Source: Rhizoclosmatium globosum
Taxonomy: Eukaryota > Chytridiomycota > Chytridiomycetes > Chytridiales > Chytriomycetaceae
DNA: 64,000 nt
Assembly: GCA_002104985.1 (NCBI GenBank)
Contig: MCGO01000019.1
Span: forward strand, 248,001-312,000
Direction of reading: 5' to 3'
The stretch's first letter is position 1. Every line of letters starts with the position of its first letter. The notes under the pieces are model-generated. The model was not told the origin of the DNA, made no database searches, and saw only the letters and a program-made list of their open reading frames with translations. The position numbers and the translations under genes were made by a program. Positions 10,401 to 23,800 of the stretch are shown here, piece by piece.

Positions 10401-11815
10401 CCAACCCACTTGGACGTATTACCAACCGCTTTGTTGGAGATATCCAGATTGTTGATGAAAGTCTTGTCGAGACCTACGTTGCTTTCTTGACGTGTATCGC
10501 GCAATGTATCGCTACTGTGATTGTAATCTGTTCCGTCACTCCATACTTCTTGGCAGTCATTCTCCCACTCATAGCCGTTTACTACTATCTCCAAAACTAC
10601 TACCTCAAGACCGCTCAAGCGCTCCAGCGTGTATCACGTTTGACGAACTCTCCGATTTACACCTTGGCAAACACAACTTTCACGGGTGTCAGCACTGTGA
10701 AAGCGTTTAACAAAACCGGCAAGTACATTGAGAAAAACAACGAACTTCAGGATGCAATGCAATCGACGTTCTTGACTTCAATGACTGTTGGAAGATGGAT
10801 TCAGTTCCGTCTTGAAGTTCTTGGAGCGTTCATCTCGTTTGGAGCTGCAGTATTTGCAGTTGTTCAGCGAAACAATATCAGTGCTGGTTCAGCGGGTTTG
10901 TCTATTGGTTACGCGTTGCAGATTACGCAGTACTTGTATCAAGCCATGAGAACGTTTGGACAGTTCCAAAATAACGGTGTTTCCTTGGAGCGTATCTTTG
11001 AGTACTTTGAATTGCCAAGTGAAGCGCCTCAAAAGACTGGTTTAGATGACGGAGTTGCACTCGCTGGTTGGCCAAATGAGGGACGCGTTGAGTTCAAGGA
11101 CTTGAAGATGCGTTACCGTGAAGGAACTCCATTGGTGTTGAATGGAATCTCTGTGGATGTCAAGGGAGGCGAAAAGGTTGGAATTGTCGGTCGAACTGGT
11201 GCAGGAAAGTCGTCGCTTTCTGTTGCGCTCTTCCGTTTGTCGGAAGCTGACGAAGGTTCTATCGTAATTGATGGAGTGGATGTTTCCAAGCTCGGGTTGA
11301 ATCTCTTGCGAACCAAGCTCACTATTATTCCACAAGAGGCAGTGTTGTTTGGTGCTTCAGTTCGTGACAACATTGATCCGGGACATTTGTATACAGATGA
11401 CCAGATTTGGAGTGCTTTGGAGGCTTCCCACCTTAAATCTCGATTCGCTGGTCATGAAGAAGGTCTGGAACAGAAGATCAAGTCTGGTGGTGAAAACATG
11501 AGTGTTGGTGAAAGACAATTGTTCTGTCTTGCACGTGCAATTCTCCGAAAGACCAAGATCCTCTTGTTGGATGAAGCAACTGCTGGTATTGATTTGGAGA
11601 CAGACTCTTTGATTCAAGCCACAATTCGTCGCGAGTTTGCTGATTCGACTGTTTTGACGATTGCACACAGAATTCAAACGATTATGGACAGCGATAAGAT
11701 TATGGTGTTGAATGCGGGACGTGTTGAAGAGATGGAGAGTCCAACAGAGCTGATGAAGAATCCAGAGTCAGCCTTTGCTCAACTTGCCGCTGCTGCGGGT
11801 GTAAAAGAAGCGTAA
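7418..11815 (+). pseudogene. MRP/ABCC-type ABC transporter, main part (gene disrupted at 289/7418)
   Basis: A full-type ABC exporter of the MRP/YCF1 class, which moves glutathione conjugates and similar anions across the vacuolar or plasma membrane. Exons after the insertion: 7430-8333 (rest of exon 2), 8379-9201, 9252-9468, 9516-11815. With 142-215 and 264-289 the total is 4344 nt (1447 aa). Order: five-helix TMD0, TMD1, NBD1 (Walker [10 protein letters not shown], signature LSGGQKQR, Walker B IYLLDD), a charged linker rich in K/E/D, TMD2, NBD2 (Walker A GRTGAGKSS, signature MSVGERQ, Walker B ILLLDEATAGID, IAHRIQT switch). The downstream body is undamaged, so the insertion looks recent. A shorter protein from an internal ATG cannot be excluded but would lack the first helix. 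Confidence 0.9.
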
Positions 11816-12093
11816 TTAATCTTAAGACGTCATATTTATGCTCTAAATAAATGCTATGTTTCAAGTAGTAATGTTTTGATAGAGAATTACGTGGAAGCAA
11901 GTCAAGTCTTATGAAAGCAGAAAGTGAGATAGACAAGAGGATTACTCTTGCTTCAGAAGTGTGGAAATTAAGGGGGACACGTTTTTCGTTCAACTCCTTC
12001 CAAAAAAAAGTCACGTGGAGCATTGTCATCCACCCCTTTCGTCGATCTTGAAAAAAACGGGCTGGGGTTCCGCTTGAGCTTGAAATTGATTGG
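11816..12093. other. Intergenic region between transporter and SWI1-like gene
   Basis: About 280 bp holding the transporter 3' end (AATAAA-like CTAAATAAATG near 11841) and presumably the SWI1-like promoter. Nothing else recognised. Confidence 0.5.
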
Positions 12094-12571
12094 ATGGACC
12101 GCAAAACAAACCAAGATGGATTTGGAGGAGCGGGCAAGGGCAGTGGAGTTGGTGGACTGGGCGGAGGCAGCCAGAGCACCACCAACACCAACTTGAACAA
12201 CTTGAACACTACTACTACTACTAGTACTTCTAATAGTGCTGGTGGCATCAACGCCTCAATCATACAGCAGTACCTCCTCGCGCAGCAGCAACAAGCGCAC
12301 ATCCAGCTGCAGCAGGCGCAGTCCCTCGCACAGAACTCGCTTCTGAATCCTCAGTCAAATCCCGCGTCGTCGTCGTCCTCGTTCAACTTGCTCGGAAACA
12401 TCCAACAGCAACAAGGCCTGAACAACTTGGGCCTGGGACAGCTCGCCCAGTTGAACGCGGGAATGAACCCGTTGTTGGGTGGGGCACTCGGGGCATTCAA
12501 CACGAACAACAACTTGTTCGCAAATGCTGCAAACTTCGGACTCCAACAACCAAGTCAGCAACAACAACAGC

Positions 12572-12608
<37 letters not shown>

Positions 12609-15600
12609 GCAACAGGGCGGGGCTAATGCGGGTCGGCCTATCGATCTGCTCAAACTGAACTCTGCGAACGCGTTGCTTGCTGGCGGATCTGCTCTTGCTT
12701 TCAACCAGCAGCAACTCCAACAACAAGCACAGCAGCAAATTCAACAGCAAATGCAACAGCAACTCCAGCAGCAACAGCAAGCTCAACAGCAGGCTGGCAA
12801 TCTCCTTCAACAGCAAATCTTGATGCAAAAACAACTCATGCTACAGCAACAACAGCAACAACAGCAAATGCAAAATAGTCTTCAAAATCCTCCCCTTCAA
12901 AATCCTTTATCTATGCAATGGAACTCTCCCGCAAATAATACCGCGCTGAAACTGCAAAAACCTCCAACAAACTCATCAACACCAATTCAAACTCCTGCTG
13001 CGCTGCCAAACAAAAAGTCAAGCACAGGAGTAGATCCCTCGTTTGACTGGCTATTCGACAATGATTTGCCTGTGGTTTGTGGTTTCTCTGTACATAAAGT
13101 GAGGCTGAACCATTTGAATTTAGAAGCAATCTCCCGGCCTTTCCGGCCTTTCTACAAAACTGCCAACTGGAATTTCTGGTAATAACTCAGAATCTATGAA
13201 TCCAATGGGTGCGATGCAGCAAATGGACTTGAAACGAAAACCTCCTGCAACGGCAACAAACTTATCCGATAGTAAACGAATCAAACCTGATAATCCGCCT
13301 CCTCCTCCTGCAAAACCAGCCACAGCTCCAGCAAGTGATGATGGAATGGAGTTCTTGACATTCGACGCAACACCACCTCCATCAAATTCAACTCCACCAC
13401 AGATGAATAGCGTGAACCAAGAAATGCCTCCCATTGCATCAGTATCTCAACAGCCTGCATCAACATCTTCCAATGTTTCTCAAGCCAATATTACCAACAA
13501 CATCCAACCATCGAAAACATCAACTCCTCCTTCCATTCTTACGCCAAAACCACAAACTTCTTCGGCGTCGGCAACAGTAGCTCCTAATGCGAAACCCCAA
13601 CCCATGCCATCTGCATCAACGCCAATATATCCGTCTTCACAACAAAAGCAGCAACCCAAACAAGATGGACCGCAGACTGCCGAACACTTTATGGAAATCC
13701 TTTCGAAATTAAAAGATGCACACGTAAGCCAAATGCATCAGCTGGAACAACTCAACGGCTCGCTTCTGAAAATATCAACCATCAGTGGCGGAACTCCTCA
13801 AATGATTGCTGCCCAAGAAGCTCTGATTCGCGCGGAAATCGCAAAATGCCATGAAAAGCGAACGAAAATATCACAGCTTATTCATACGACTCTGGGGAAT
13901 CTTGCCAAAGTTGGCGGAGATGTAGCTGCTGCCATGACGAAAATGGCAGGGATTGGTGGAATGGGCGGTGGTGCTGCCGTGTTAGGAGCTATGGGGGCGA
14001 TGGGGGCGATGGGGTCACTTGGGACCGGTAATGCTGGAGCAGGAAATCCTGCTTTAGCTATGTTTCAGCAGCAACAGCAGCAAGCACAGCAGCAGATACT
14101 GTTACAACAGCAAATGATGATGCAGCAACGGCAGCTTCAGCAACAGAAACCGCCGCAGCCAGTAAAAGCTCCAACGCCGCCAGCACCAGTTTTGACTGTT
14201 GATATTCTCTCGAAAGTTGAGTTTGACCATAGGCTGAATCTTTCATGCGATGCAAACGGTGTCTCCAAAGTTCGCGCCCAAAAAATCAATCAGAAGTTTG
14301 TAGACTATTATACCCTCTTTTACGTTGTCTTGGATTTTGGTGGATTTGAAAGGGTGAGGTTTCTTTTCTGGCCTATGATTGTTGAAGTACTAACAATTTG
14401 GTTAGGCATCAACTGAGAGGTCTTGGAAGGCGATTGCAGAAAGAATGCAAATTTTGGCGCCAGTTTCAGCCCCTGGTGCCTTGCGAAAGTATTATGCGAA
14501 CTACCTACATGCGTTTGAGCGAGAAACCTTTCCCAATGCAAAAGATTACAAAGGAGCTAATCCAAGGTGGATACCGCCTGGAATCGTTGGTAAGTTGTGT
14601 CATGCATTTCAATGTTGAACTAACTCTTTGGAAGGTCCGGAAGTTGAAAATGCAAAAACTCCAGAAACTTGGCAAGCTCCTGTTACAACCCCCACTGCTT
14701 CCGTGACTCCAGGCGTTGTTGTTCCGGATTTGAAGTCCAAGCCGCCGATGATGTCAACATTAGCGGCTCGTGCAGCAGTTCCAGGTGGAAAGCTTTTGAA
14801 TCCACTGCAACCTCCTGCCCGAGCGACTTCTGTAACAACTGCCGCTGCACCAATGCAACCAGCAGGAAATTCAGTGCAGCAACAAATTCAAAGGAACCAA
14901 ATACATCAAGGATTTTCCACGTTTGGGCAGCGATCTGTCGGACTGACTGGAAGTCGGTCTTCGTTGCAGGAAGTCGATCGACAGCCACAGGAAACGATCG
15001 ATTTGACCAAAAAGTTCAAACGATATGGGGGTTTGGAAGTTGATAAGCTGCATGGTTTGGTTCATAAACGGAAACGAGTGCTGAAGGGGCAGCTTGGTAA
15101 GTTTAATGGCTTTAATTTACCGCGCTCATACATATTCGAAGGCACTGTTGACTTGTATAATGTGTGCATGTCACTGCAATCGTCGCTGCGTTTGAACGAA
15201 ACTTATGCTCTCAATGTCCTCACTATTCTATCTCACGACCGAGAAATTCTTCTTAAGCTTGCGGATTATGCACCTCTTGGAAACGCGATTGTAAAAGTTC
15301 TCAAAACGACAGTTACTTCTCTCAAAATGTGCTTTTCGGATGAGTACATTGGCTTTCGGACGCTCTTGTATCATGAGTCTGCTGTGGCAACTTGTCTCAA
15401 ACCTGATGCTGGATCTCTTGAGACTTACACGTCCAGTAAACTGGATGAACGCAAGGTTTTGATGGAGAAGCTGCTGGCAGTGTCAACAATACTTCGTAAT
15501 CTGAGTGTCGTTACTGTTGAGAATCAACCATGGCTCGCAAAACACCCAGACTATGTGAAATGTTTAGTTGACGCGTTAAGGATATCGCCCTTCGAGAAAT

Positions 15601-16607
15601 TCCGTGATTCGAAGAACAATAATTTCGACGATGATAGTATATTTGACGAATACGGATTGGATCCTGATGATATCTCTTCACTTGATACACCTTTGGACGA
15701 AGATTTGAAATTGAGTGATGGATTTCGCCGTGCTGAGAAGTTAATGTTTCAGGATGCTGCAACGCTTGTATTGGAAGTCCGAAGAACGGCGTTCGTAGCT
15801 TTGGTCAATGTTAGCGTCCAAGTCAAGCTTGCAAGCGTGTCTGATGCGCAACTTGTCTCTAACATAATATCAGACGCGCTGCAAATACATTCGGATTTGT
15901 TGGAGTCCTGTCATCATACTCCAGCCTCATTGTCCTTGGCTTGGTCGACAAATCCAGGATCCAGCGCGTTTTTGGGCGATGACTTGCAGCCTTGGATGCT
16001 TCTTGATGGACTGTCGAAGTTGACGATTGATATTCACAACATGGACCTGTTTGCCGAATGTACGGATTTGGAGCGGCTTTTGAAGTTGTGCTTGAAAGTA
16101 CTACCACAAACTGGTGGGTTTTCGGCAACTGGCACTCAAGAGGAATTGGTTTGTTGGGAACTTGCTATGTCCTGTTTATACCATCTTGTCGTCATTATTG
16201 ATGGTGCACCTGGGAACGATGCTCGGAATGGATCTGATTCGTCAACTCCAGTTACACCACGTATGCCTCCCATGTCAAAATCTAAGCAGTGTACATTCTC
16301 GAAAGTACCAAGTCTTGTGCCGCTTCTGATTAGTCTCATGAGAAGGCCCGCGCTGCCTGGAATGGTCAACCAAAGTCTGAATCAGCAGTACGACCCGCTA
16401 TGCATCAAAGCCAGTCGCATATTCATGGAGGCGTTACAAAGGGGTGGTGATGAAGCGCGGAGAGTTGTCAAGAAGTTTGAAAGTGCACTGGTTGGGTTGG
16501 CGATTACTGGTCCGGCTCCTGCAAACACTTCTGGGGGTATTAGTGAGGAAGTTTGGCGTCGCGTTGGGGATATTTTGTTTTTGATGAACGATGAGGCGGA
16601 AGTTTAA
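12094..16607 (+). CDS. SWI1: SWI1/ARID1-like subunit of the SWI/SNF chromatin remodeller
   Basis: Nuclear DNA-binding subunit of SWI/SNF. Exons 12094-13071, 13124-14353, 14406-14589, 14635-15096 and 15142-16607 give 4320 nt (1439 aa) in phase. The N-terminal third is low complexity with long glutamine runs (pure polyQ near 12560-12620, more at 12700-12870 and 14060-14150) and Asn/Ser/Gly tracts. An ARID domain spans the 14354-14405 intron: QKFVDYYTLFYVVLDFGGFE, then ASTERSWKAIAERM and LRKYYANYLHAFE. The C-terminal half (from about 15142) has the conserved SWI1/BAF250 repeat region, with YALNVLTILSHD resembling fungal SWI1. The 15097-15141 intron is a multiple of three and open, so it could be retained; I treat it as an intron because it starts GTAAGT and removal restores a family-like sequence. 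Confidence 0.85.
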
Positions 16608-16875
16608 AGGATTACGGCTGTGTAGAATGATTTTTACGTTATACGTTGTTTTGTAAAAAGGCTTTTTGGAAATGAAGCTGTTTATTTATCGTACATTTCG
16701 GGCACTTTCCTTTCAAAAGCAGCAAACAAACTCCATATTTGTTGAGCATTGAAATGAGATGGATTGAATGGAAACTTTAGAACAAATTTACATGAAGTTT
16801 TCATTTAAAATCATATCTTCAGTTTATTATAAGTATATAGAAAGTCACGATATAGATATAGACGCAATAAGGTCT

Positions 16876-18714
16876 TTACAAAGCAAATGGCTCCACGACC
16901 AAATTAATTTGAACATTCTTGTTATCACGTTGAAACTGAGTGGAACTTTGAAGAGCATGCTTCGTCAAACCTCCAGAACCACAGACAAACAAGCCAACTT
17001 CAACAGTAGAGGTATCCAAGTCCACAACGGAAACATGCTTCTGCAAAATCGCGAGAAGGTCTGAACGTTGGTGGTGCAATTGATGACCAGCCAGTCCAAC
17101 TTCCTCCAAATTCTTCTCAGACATAAGTTTTGTAGCAGTAAGGTTTTCGATGGACTCAGGGTCCTGCGCAACAGCATCGCCACGAGTTTCGTAGAGCTCG
17201 ACTGACAAGTTTCCGCCAGTCTGCTTTCCTTTAGCAATCAGCTCTTTGACAAGGGAAAGGTTTTCCATTCCAACGACTCTAGCAGACCAAACCAACAGAA
17301 CCTTTGTGCTTTCATGCGCCAAGATTTTCTCGATTCCTTGAACTGAAGCGGCAAGTCCAGTTCCACCAACGTAGAACACGTACATATCGGGAGTCTTCTT
17401 TCCAGCCACGCCAACGGAATTCAAGAACCCGATTTCACTTCCGAAGGGACCTTGCAAGCAGACTTCAACCTCGCCGACGGTGCCTGCGGCCTTACGTTCT
17501 ACCAACAGAGCCTGCAACTTCCAAGTCCACTCTTTCTGGTTTTCGCTGGCAGTGGCGAACAAGAATGTGACGCTTTCGGCATTGGCACGAACGACGGACC
17601 AGGGGTGGAACTCGTACTTGGATACTTCAGGGAAACAAACTCGCATAAATTCTCCTGGGCGGACGGTTGCGGCTTTTTTCGTTGCGATTGTGAGGGTAAC
17701 GTAGCCACAGTCCTCAAAGATAACGTTCGAGACTTTGTCTCTTGGAGAGTAGCGTGAGTAGAGACGCATGAATCCATCGACGGTGTACATAAAAAGACCT
17801 GGTAACAGAAGGTGGTTAGGAGTTGATGGTGAATTAGTTGAAAGGAGCTTACCAGGAAGAATGTAGTAAATACAGTTGGATGCATGGAAGTATGCGAAGA
17901 GAATGAAGATGAAGACGAGGAAGTGTGTGTAGAAGAACACGTTGAAGTACTTTCGACGGACAAAGTCCAAGGATGTAAGGGTAATAATCAAGAGAGCCGC
18001 AGTTGCTACAATTCCAGTGACTCCAACAAAGTCGTGGTCTCCCCACTCTGGATTTTTTGGAACTCTGATCATGTTGAGAGGGTCTCTGTTGTTAAGGACG
18101 TATTTCATAATTCCATCAACGGTGTGGAAGACAGTCAACCACCAGATAACGCGACCAATCCAAATGTGAACTCGAGCCATGGCAGTGTAAGGAAGGTCAA
18201 AGAATGTGGCGAGGAAAGAATTCTTGGAGACAGGAATCATGACAAAACCCATAAGGACAGCGAGGGCGTCACCAGACACGTTGAAGAGGTAGTTGACAGT
18301 TGAAAACAGATAGTTGATTGTTTTCCCAGGCTTCAGCTTCGCAACCATGTTGTTCCACATCATGAAGAAACCCATCGCAGCACAGCCAGCAGCCACTACC
18401 AACGCCAAAATAAACCAGGTTAGCTCTGCAACGGAAATAGTGGACGTCTTTGTGATTGTACGAGAAAGGATGCGTTGAAGACGAGGGATTCGACGGGCAG
18501 CTTCAGAAACCGCAAGAGTGGCAACCAGGAACGCGTAGTAAAAGATCAAGGAGTATTTCAATGTAGGTCCCATGTTATGCATGTTCTTATCGACACACAT
18601 ATCGGCGAGGCACCAACTACTGTTGTCGATGAGGAACCAGACGAACACGAACGACGCAGGGAAGAAGAAGAGCGACACGGCTCCAAAGACGAGCTGGGAT
18701 CTTGTGTACTTCAT
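16876..18714 (-). CDS. Ferric-chelate reductase / NADPH oxidase family flavocytochrome
   Basis: Membrane flavocytochrome that passes electrons from NADPH through FAD and two hemes across the membrane, typically reducing Fe3+ or Cu2+ for uptake. Two exons, 17853-18714 and 16876-17798, with a 54-bp intron at 17799-17852, give 594 aa. The N-terminal half has several membrane spans with paired histidines in HIWIGRVIWWLTVFH and FFYTHFLVFIFILFAYFH (heme ligands by family analogy). The C-terminal half has the FAD motif FHPWS, the NADPH motif YVGGTGLAASVQG and the terminal FVCGSGG. The open frame extends about 90 codons upstream, but the extension looks like 5' UTR, so I place the start at 18714 (MKYTRSQLVFG), just before the first membrane helix. 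NADPH oxidase is an alternative. Confidence 0.82.
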   Translation of the reverse strand: MKYTRSQLVFGAVSLFFFPASFVFVWFLIDNSSWCLADMCVDKNMHNMGPTLKYSLIFYYAFLVATLAVSEAARRIPRLQRILSRTITKTSTISVAELTWFILALVVAAGCAAMGFFMMWNNMVAKLKPGKTINYLFSTVNYLFNVSGDALAVLMGFVMIPVSKNSFLATFFDLPYTAMARVHIWIGRVIWWLTVFHTVDGIMKYVLNNRDPLNMIRVPKNPEWGDHDFVGVTGIVATAALLIITLTSLDFVRRKYFNVFFYTHFLVFIFILFAYFHASNCIYYILPGKLLSTNSPSTPNHLLLPGLFMYTVDGFMRLYSRYSPRDKVSNVIFEDCGYVTLTIATKKAATVRPGEFMRVCFPEVSKYEFHPWSVVRANAESVTFLFATASENQKEWTWKLQALLVERKAAGTVGEVEVCLQGPFGSEIGFLNSVGVAGKKTPDMYVFYVGGTGLAASVQGIEKILAHESTKVLLVWSARVVGMENLSLVKELIAKGKQTGGNLSVELYETRGDAVAQDPESIENLTATKLMSEKNLEEVGLAGHQLHHQRSDLLAILQKHVSVVDLDTSTVEVGLFVCGSGGLTKHALQSSTQFQRDNKNVQINLVVEPFAL

Positions 18715-19760
18715 AACTTGGTTGGGTCTATGGATTTCACGAAAAGTTAAGCGAGAATGGGGGGATGTGCAAAAAAGGCCATGGAATTTATACGAACAAG
18801 GATAACAATGATTGGTTGGATTGTCGCCCCGTTGGTCCCGATTGGCAGGAAGAATCCGTCGCTGAATAAAAAAATTCATACCAGCTGCTTGCATCACCAT
18901 GGGCTTGGACAGGCTTGCAATCTTATTGGTCAAATCGATCCACGCAATCCCAAATTTTAGTAAGGAGCACAAGATGAGGGTCATAACAGTCGATGTTGCT
19001 TTGCCGAATAACGAAGTTGGACCTTGCAGACACCCCTTTCTTCATTATCTGTATGTAGACACAAGTGTTGTCGTGTGTGGAGTTTGTAGTCGGAAGTATA
19101 GATTTAGCTTTTATGATCCCCTTTCATCGTAGCGATAAGTCTCTGGCGCATATTCAGATTCAAATACGTCAATCAAGACCGACTACTGTAAAAGAAGCAG
19201 GACAGGAATGTATGTTTGCAACATTAATGCCCGTCAAGTTGAGCATAATCAATCAAGAGAAACAAAGACGTCCAAGAAAGCTGTAAAGTCTTGGTGAGCT
19301 GCTGCCATTACTTTGGGAATTGGGAACTCAAGACATTGTGTTGAAAAGGGGTCAGGAAACCACGAGCACTTGAGTATTAACAGAGAGTTCGTTCCTGCAG
19401 CCAGAGAGTTATTTGCGGGGTGATTTTGGACCACTTTCAAAACAAGTTGTTGTTATGAGTTATGGACTTTGGCGTCCAATCAGGGTCAATCCGCGGATCA
19501 GTTGAACCCAGTCGGCTTTCGTTTACTCAAAGATTCGCAGTTTTGATTCGTTGGTGCCGCCATGCTTCAAATTGGAGCACCAGTTTGACAGCCTCTTCTC
19601 ACTCGAGTCTCACTCTCTTCCCGCGTTCTTAAACTGGAACGTTCTCCTCGCCCGAGAACACTCACATTCAAGGTCCAAAGTTCTGCGAGGACGAAAGACT
19701 CGTCATCGATGGTCGTGCAAGTATTTAAGTGATAGATGTGACTTTGTATGATTCAATAAT
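18715..19760. other. Intergenic kilobase between ferric reductase and RPP1
   Basis: Contains the reductase 5' side and RPP1 3' side. I see no tRNA, repeat or protein-like reading frame; the short open frames here lack any family signature. Confidence 0.5.
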
Positions 19761-20787
19761 CTATTCAAATCCAGATAGATCCCCAAAAGAAACAAAATCT
19801 GCGCCTTCTTCGAGCTCCTTGCCTGTTGGAACGTCTCCCATTTTCCACTTGACGCCTTCGGTGAGTGCATCCAATGGTTCAACCGAGACAAATCCTTTCA
19901 GTGTATCTCGTCGAGTAGCTATACAGTTAAAAACGATATCAGTAACTTTGCACCTCTCTTCTATATAATAATAATAATACTCACCGGCATGGTATAGTAC
20001 AGAACGGGGTGAAGTAGTGATGGCATCTCGTGCATATTTATCGGGAAGACCAAATACTTGCAAGAGATTCATGACATCATGTGGACTTCTGAGGTCGAGA
20101 GCACGAATGGCATCACTTGTGACCACCAGATGCTTTCCAGCCGTGACACGCAGAATAGACTGAAGATTACTAATGATATTCCTGCGAGCATTCTGATCAC
20201 GGATGCATGGACCGTAGGATAGTTCGAAGTAGATTCCCTTCTGGATGGCAGTGTTGAGGGTGGTTTTCCTGAGGTTGAACGGCAGCTTTGTCGACAAATC
20301 AAGCTGAATAATGTCGACATCAGCGTTTACGGCCGAGAGCAGGGCCTTTTCCGTGAGTGGTTTGACAGCGAGGACGTCGTAGTTTTGCAGTTTCTGATTT
20401 CCCGCGTCGATTCTGAGATTTGTGTTTGAGTCGTCGAGAACAATTGTGAGTCGTTCGAGGATGCGAAACGTTGTTTGTTTTGCGTCTGATTGAGAGACTT
20501 CGGGTGCGAGGCCGGGTGTTGCACGTGAGTCCCGGAGCTTGTTTGGTTTAAGATTAAGTATTAATTGGTATTTAATTGTGAGTGAGAGAAAGTAGGTACA
20601 TTCGAGAGGCTCTTGACTTCGGTGTTGCGGGCGACTACTGTTACGCCAACTAGACAGAGACAGTGCCCAGTTAGACTACATATGAACCTAATATCTAACA
20701 ATGCTTACATCGCTGCTGCATCTCAAGTGCCGCAGCATACTCGCTGGCCCCGAGGGATCCGGCTGGAAGGTTCAGGTCGAAGAACAT
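19761..20787 (-). CDS. RPP1: RNase P/MRP protein subunit Rpp30 (RPP1)
   Basis: Subunit of RNase P, which trims tRNA 5' leaders, and of RNase MRP. Exons 20709-20787, 20600-20649, 19985-20537 and 19761-19918 give 840 nt (279 aa) in phase; introns are 59-66 bp. The protein begins MFFDLNLP, the usual start of Rpp30 (MFxDLNxP). It continues through VDIIQLDLSTKLPF, AIQKGIYFELSYGP and the strongly conserved SDAIRALDLRSPHDVMNLL segment of the TIM-barrel-like fold, then RSVLYHA. The length matches the family (about 270-300 aa). The last intron contains an in-frame run of tyrosine codons if left unspliced; removing it gives the family-like SVLYHAATRRDTLKGF. Confidence 0.85.
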
Positions 20788-20823
20788 GTCTCTCTTTCTT
20801 TCTTTTTTTTATTATAACCTTCG

Positions 20824-23800
20824 TTACCTCTGCCCCTTCATTAAAAAATCATTCACTAAATGATCTGGATGTCGTGTGAGCAAATCATCCAGTTCTCGCA
20901 GCTTCTTGAGCCTCTCATCATTCAAGGCTTCAATCCCCTTCACGTTCAGTGAGGATCCTGCGGAATGAGGTGGATGCTGCTTATTTGAGGGCCCTCCTCT
21001 CCGTCCGTATTTAGCGAATGCTGAATTTGCTCTTGACGACTGAACACTTGATTCCACTGATTGTACAAATGGCCATTCCTCCTTCTTTTGTTCCTTGAAT
21101 GATCCGTCTGGGAATATCAGTCGCGATTCGGATTGCAGGTTGTCCTAAAAGTTGGTGTTTAAATGAGGATGAATGATGTAAACGTTGCCGACACTAACTC
21201 GAATCTTTTCCAGCTTGTGCTTCTCCTGTCCAAAGAAATCATCCTTCAAATACTTTGTCCTCGCGTCATTATTATCTTGCTTGTGATGCTGTGTTCCATG
21301 CAACGGCATTCCACTGAACCCATCCGTTTGCTTCTCTTGAAACTCATTCATCCAAATGTACGATTTCTTACTCTCCTCCTTCAGTGCCTTGATTTCGCGA
21401 TCTTGCTGCGCCAATATTTCTTTCTGCTGTTCTAGCACAGACGGTATGAAGAATTTGGATTGTTTCAATGAGTGATTCAATTCAGAGTGGTGTGAAGCCA
21501 TGATGTCTTCGAGGACCGTAGGTTTGTTTTCTGGTGATGGAATTCATAAGAACTCATGCTCACTAAATAATTCAACTCAACTCTTTGGTTTCAAGAATAT
21601 AGGAACGGGTGATGACAGGTCGTCCTTGATTTTTGCATCTTCGTCTTCAAGTTCCTACGTATTCCAAATCGTAACATTAGGAAATAATTATCACAAGAAT
21701 TTATACTCACACGCTGAATATTCAGCAACTGCTCCAACACAGCCGTTGTATCCACTTTACTTTCTCTTGGTTGAGTTCTTTGAGATGGAACACCCTCAAG
21801 AGAATCAGAAAACAGTTCCTTTTGTCGTGTCGCTGGACGCGGTGGATGCGCCATTTTTTGAGTCAAAGATTCCGAAAGCTGTTGTGTCATGGCTTCGTTC
21901 AAAGAAACAGGGAACCCTACATTATTCTGTGGCGGCTTCTTCGCACGGAGAGTTGGGATAGGAGGAGAGTTTGATCGGAACGGTGGTGCCTCTACTTCCT
22001 GCTGCTGTGAAACACTGTTTTTTGATCCTGAGTTCCCAGTAGGACCGTTCTTATTCCGTTGTTCAGCTTCTTGCATAGCCTTTTCACGCCTTGCTTCGTC
22101 TTCGCGAGCTTTTGCTTGCTTCTCGGCGAGTTTGCGGTCGTTTTCGGCTTGTGTTTCGGCTTCTTCCTGCGTTGTTCTTCAAGTTCCCGTGCATACCGCA
22201 GTCGGAGAAATTCCTGCTCTTTAACTATCCGTTCTTGTTCTTTGGCTTCTTCGGCTTGTTTCTCGGCGAGAAGTTTTGCTTTCACAGCTTCACGTTCTTG
22301 GACCTGTTTCTTGAGTGCCTCCTTTATGTATTTAAGAAGAGTTAATGAGGTATCATATTGATCTAATATCTGTTACTTGGATTTCTAGCTGTGCTTTGTG
22401 TTTCTGTTCGATTTCAGCACGTTGCCAGTCAGGCATTTGATCCACATTCACTTGACCACGAAGGAATGTTTTTGGTGCATCATGTTTTGGTAGCTGTTGT
22501 TGCTGCTGTTGCTGTTGTCCTCCGTTGGCAAACCCACCAAATCCTGTTGTTGCATAAGACTGTGGCTGCTGAGAGGCAATGCCCATTGCTGGTGCTCCAT
22601 ATGGCTGAGCGAATCCACTTGCGAGTTGAGAAAGGAAGTTCATCCCAAGTTGTTGAGCTATTTGAGATTGGTCTGGGGGATGTTGCATACCACCACCACC
22701 ACCAACACCACCACCACCATATTGATTGGACATATTGTGGGATTGTTGAGGATTATTTGGCTGGTATAAAATTGAATTATTTCATCTTATTCGAACTGGT
22801 TTGTGCTTACATCGCTTCTGGTATTCCGAAGGTTCGTTGACACTGTTCCATCAGAGTTTCGAAGGGGTGCTCCGGCACCTGCTTTCCCCCATGGATTGAA
22901 CTGTTCCATTTCTCTTTCTTTCTAATGATACAAATAACATTGGCCTGTTAGAATGAACAGTAGTTTCCTGATGCATACCTTGATTTCCTCGGCACGTCTC
23001 CTTTGCTTCTCCATATCTTCACGCTCCTTTTTCATTCGCACTTGTTCATTCAATTCTTGAAGATATTGAGATTTCTGAATTGTACGCGTCAACGCAAGAT
23101 CCCATAGTTTTCCTTACATCATGAGTAACATTGATTTGTGAGCCATCCGTCTCCCAAAATGCATACCCTCCTGAGGGTGCGGGTTCTGTCCATAACTGCT
23201 CTTATTCCCAAAATAAGACTGCTCCTGCGGTTGATTATATTGACTGTTTGGGTAAGGGGGCTGTTGACCGACGAGACCGCCATGCTTTCGTTGTTTGTTA
23301 AACGCGTACTTAACAATAAACTTTTAAGTAGTACCTGTATTTGACCATACCCAGGTGACCCATACCCTCCTCCAGTTGGTGCACCACCCGGATTCCGATC
23401 AAATCCTCGATCCGTTCTTTCCGTTCTCGGTCTTGCAGCATCTGTTGTTCTATGGAATCGTCTCAGACTACGCGCAATGAGAATAATTGTAAAAAGGTCT
23501 ACTCAACTAACTCCGCCGCGTATTGCATTGAACGTTGGTTCCTGTTCCCTCCTTCAGGTCCTTGAGAGCCGTGCCGATATTGACATTCCTGTATATTGTT
23601 GTTGTGGAGGCTGAGGCGTGGCGGACTACTTGTTCCGTATGGTGGTTCGCGATTGTACTGCGATTGCTGATTGAACTTTAATGAGTGCATTTCGATCTTA
23701 TTTGAGTAAATACCATTGGGTAAGGATCTTGGTAGGATTGGTAACCAGGATTGTTGGAGTGGTATGGATCATGACTTTGGAACGACGGCTGGTATTGTTG

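Noticed and set aside
18715..18984. N-terminal extension of the ferric reductase by about 90 residues
   Set aside because: The open frame exists, but the extension has no domain or targeting pattern; the ATG at 18714 directly precedes the first membrane helix.
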